Below, in pieces: positions 32,816 through 64,000 of a DNA stretch of 64,000 bases. The stretch's first letter is position 1; each line of letters begins with the position of its first letter. The translations under genes were made by a program, and so were the position numbers. The DNA comes from Salvelinus alpinus (lineage: Eukaryota; Chordata; Actinopteri; Salmoniformes; Salmonidae). The stretch lies in assembly GCF_045679555.1 (NCBI RefSeq), contig NC_092115.1:41115728-41179727 (forward strand), in the 5' to 3' direction. The notes below the pieces were generated by a model. The model was not told the origin of the DNA and made no database searches. It was given only the letters and a program-made list of their open reading frames with translations.

Positions 32816-33558
32816 CTGACATAAAACTTGTAGTGTATTTGAGGTTGAAAAAGTCTTCTGAAGTCTGTAATTTTCACACTTAATTTTCCCTTCCCTTACA
32901 ATCCACATAATAATTCACATTTCCTGTTGCTGCAGGATTATTTTCCTGGCTCAAAGGAAGATCCCATACGGTAACTAACTGCAATGTTGTTGATCCATCC
33001 TCTGTTTTCACTAATCACAGTGGTAAATCCCAACAACAAATAAATGTGTATTTGGGTTTATTTGGCTTATCTATAACCAGCTAATTTTCTTGGGAACAGT
33101 AATATTTAGACAACATGATGCCAAGTGTGTTGTTTTTACATAGACAGCCACTCCTTTCCTTTTTTGCAATATATCACACCTGAAGATATTTTAACCACAA
33201 ATCTCAATGTCCTTATCCGAGACCGAATCAGTCAGCTAAGTCTCTGTTAGAACCAGAATACCAGGGATTGTCCTGCACCCAGATATGAGGAAGGTCCAAC
33301 TGAGATACAAACAAAGACACAGCCAGGAGTACACTCAGACTAGCTTGGAACATAGAGTAGCTTCTTGTTTTTGTACCTCTTATCAGGGTGTTTGACAGTT
33401 TGTTGATAATTGTGAGACCTCTGTTGTTTTGGAACAAGAGGTTTCTCTTCTGCACATTGTTTCAGACTAGAAGGACAGACAAAGAGACATAGACAGAAAG
33501 AAAAGAGAGAGACACACAAAGCAATAAACACACAGACATTCAGTGTTGGAAGACAGCC
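32816..33558. other. Upstream region of slc26a6
   Basis: No recognised repeat in most of it. The 100 bp before the start codon are purine-rich ('agaaagaaaagagagagaca') and may be 5' UTR. No clear TATA box or initiator was found, and untranslated upstream exons cannot be excluded. Confidence 0.35.
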
Positions 33559-62986
<29,428 letters not shown>

Positions 62987-62992
62987 GTGAGT

Positions 62993-63440
62993 ATGTGTCA
63001 GTGGAGCCTACTCAGAGGAGGAAGGGGAGGACCATCCTCTTCAGGGAAATTCTGAGAAAAAAAAATAGTCAAACATATAACATAAACTATACTAAATATA
63101 TTCACGTCACCAAATCATTTATTAAACCACAATGTTTTGCAATGAAGGTCTACAGTATATTCAACAGCACTCTGTAGCGTAGCACCGTAGTTTCCGTCCT
63201 CCTCTGGGTACATTGACTTCAATACAAAACCTAGGAGGCATGTGGTTCTCACCCCTTTCCATTGACGTACACAGTAATTATGACAACTTCCGGAGGCCAT
63301 CCTCCAACCTATCAGAGTTCTTGCAGTATGAACTGACATGTTGTCCAGAGAATGAACGTAGTACTGAAAGCTACAGCTACAGCTAGCTAGCAGTGCATGT
63401 AGGCTGTGTGTAGAGGTTAGTGGTTATTATATTAAGGTTT
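62993..63440. mobile_element. Non-autonomous DNA element
   Basis: 'agtggagcctactcagagga', 'ctctgggtacattgacttca' and 'cagagttcttgcagtatgaa' belong to a widespread salmonid non-coding element, probably hAT-like. Ends are not exact. Confidence 0.45.
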
Positions 63441-64000
63441 GGCTTGGAAAGATTTTATCTCCTGGTCACAGACAGCTGATGTGTTGTTACTGAAGTCCAC
63501 ATGCGAAGGGAAAAGGTGAGAGGAGGAAAGCGCGTAGATGCGAGAAGGAATTATACAACAATCAAAAGAGATCATGCTGTTTGTATGTGGCTGATAAGAA
63601 ATGTAAACGTGTTTGCTTTTGATCAGGGGTTGTATTCATTCCACCAATTCTGTTGAAAAATGTTTCTTAAACGGAAGCAAACAGAGAAACATTTATTTGA
63701 TGTATTTAATTTTACCAGCTTTGTTGACTGAGAACACATTCTCATTTACAGCAACGACCTGGGGAATAGTTAAAGAGAAGAGGAGGGAGGATGAATGAGC
63801 CAATTGTAAACATACCTGAATTTGTCCAATAAAAACTATTATTTGCAACTGTTGGACTAATGATTACGCTCCAGATCAGCTAGATGCTGGCAAGAGTGTG
63901 TAAGGCGGTATTGAATGTCTTTTGACTTGTTTACTAAAATTTCTCTCAACCTGTGCACCTACGTTGTAAACGTTCATTCATATGCTAGGTTGTAGCAACC
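63441..64000. other. Intron 17, unannotated
   Basis: No exon recognised up to the end of the window. A repeat piece with 'tttaccagctttgttgactg' and 'acacattctcatttacagca' lies near 63709-63755. Confidence 0.35.

Overview
The window looks like nuclear DNA of a salmonid fish (Oncorhynchus, Salmo or Salvelinus type). The evidence is multi-exon vertebrate gene structure plus a dense load of salmonid/teleost repeats: an HpaI-type SINE, several Tc1-like transposons including a Sleeping Beauty/SALT-type end, TTAA-bounded piggyBac-like elements, L1- and L2/Rex-like LINE pieces, LTR elements, and long AC/GT/TA microsatellites. There are no operons, CRISPR arrays or other prokaryotic features.

The only convincing intact host gene is a plus-strand SLC26-family anion exchanger, best matched to slc26a6. 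Seventeen exons can be chained from 33559 to 62986 with consistent phases and no internal stop, giving about 725 codons. The last exon(s) lie beyond the window. It encodes the short N-terminal tail, the membrane transport core and most of the STAS domain. Exon 1 sits 9.1 kb upstream of exon 2. One intron uses a GC donor. The introns host Tc1-like elements, a THAP/DDE (ISL2EU-like) transposon, a solo LTR, LINE pieces and large satellites.

Left part by region. 1-3.0 kb: repeat tails, a minisatellite, a hairpin and a non-autonomous DNA element. 3.0-9.8 kb: a piggyBac element on the minus strand (transposase split by stops and deletions, catalytic half still open) followed by two TTAA-bounded non-autonomous elements. 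9.8-10.8 kb: a three-exon remnant of an unidentified repeat-containing protein gene on the plus strand. 12.1-14.2 kb: the 5' half of an L1-like LINE. 14.2-20.8 kb: a decayed minus-strand retroelement with a 1.5 kb LTR, an aspartic-protease frame and a coiled-coil Gag-like region. 20.8-26.7 kb: a Tc1-like element broken by two TTAA insertions, one being a second piggyBac copy. 27.2-30.1 kb: a complete non-autonomous LTR retrotransposon with a proline-rich tandem-repeat ORF and a clean 5-bp target duplication. 30.1-33.5 kb: intergenic, with a hairpin, a direct repeat, a GT array and one more small element.

The window therefore reads as one solute-carrier gene embedded in a layered stack of transposons whose insertion order can partly be deduced. 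Family names rest on recognised motifs and remembered family features, not on database searches.
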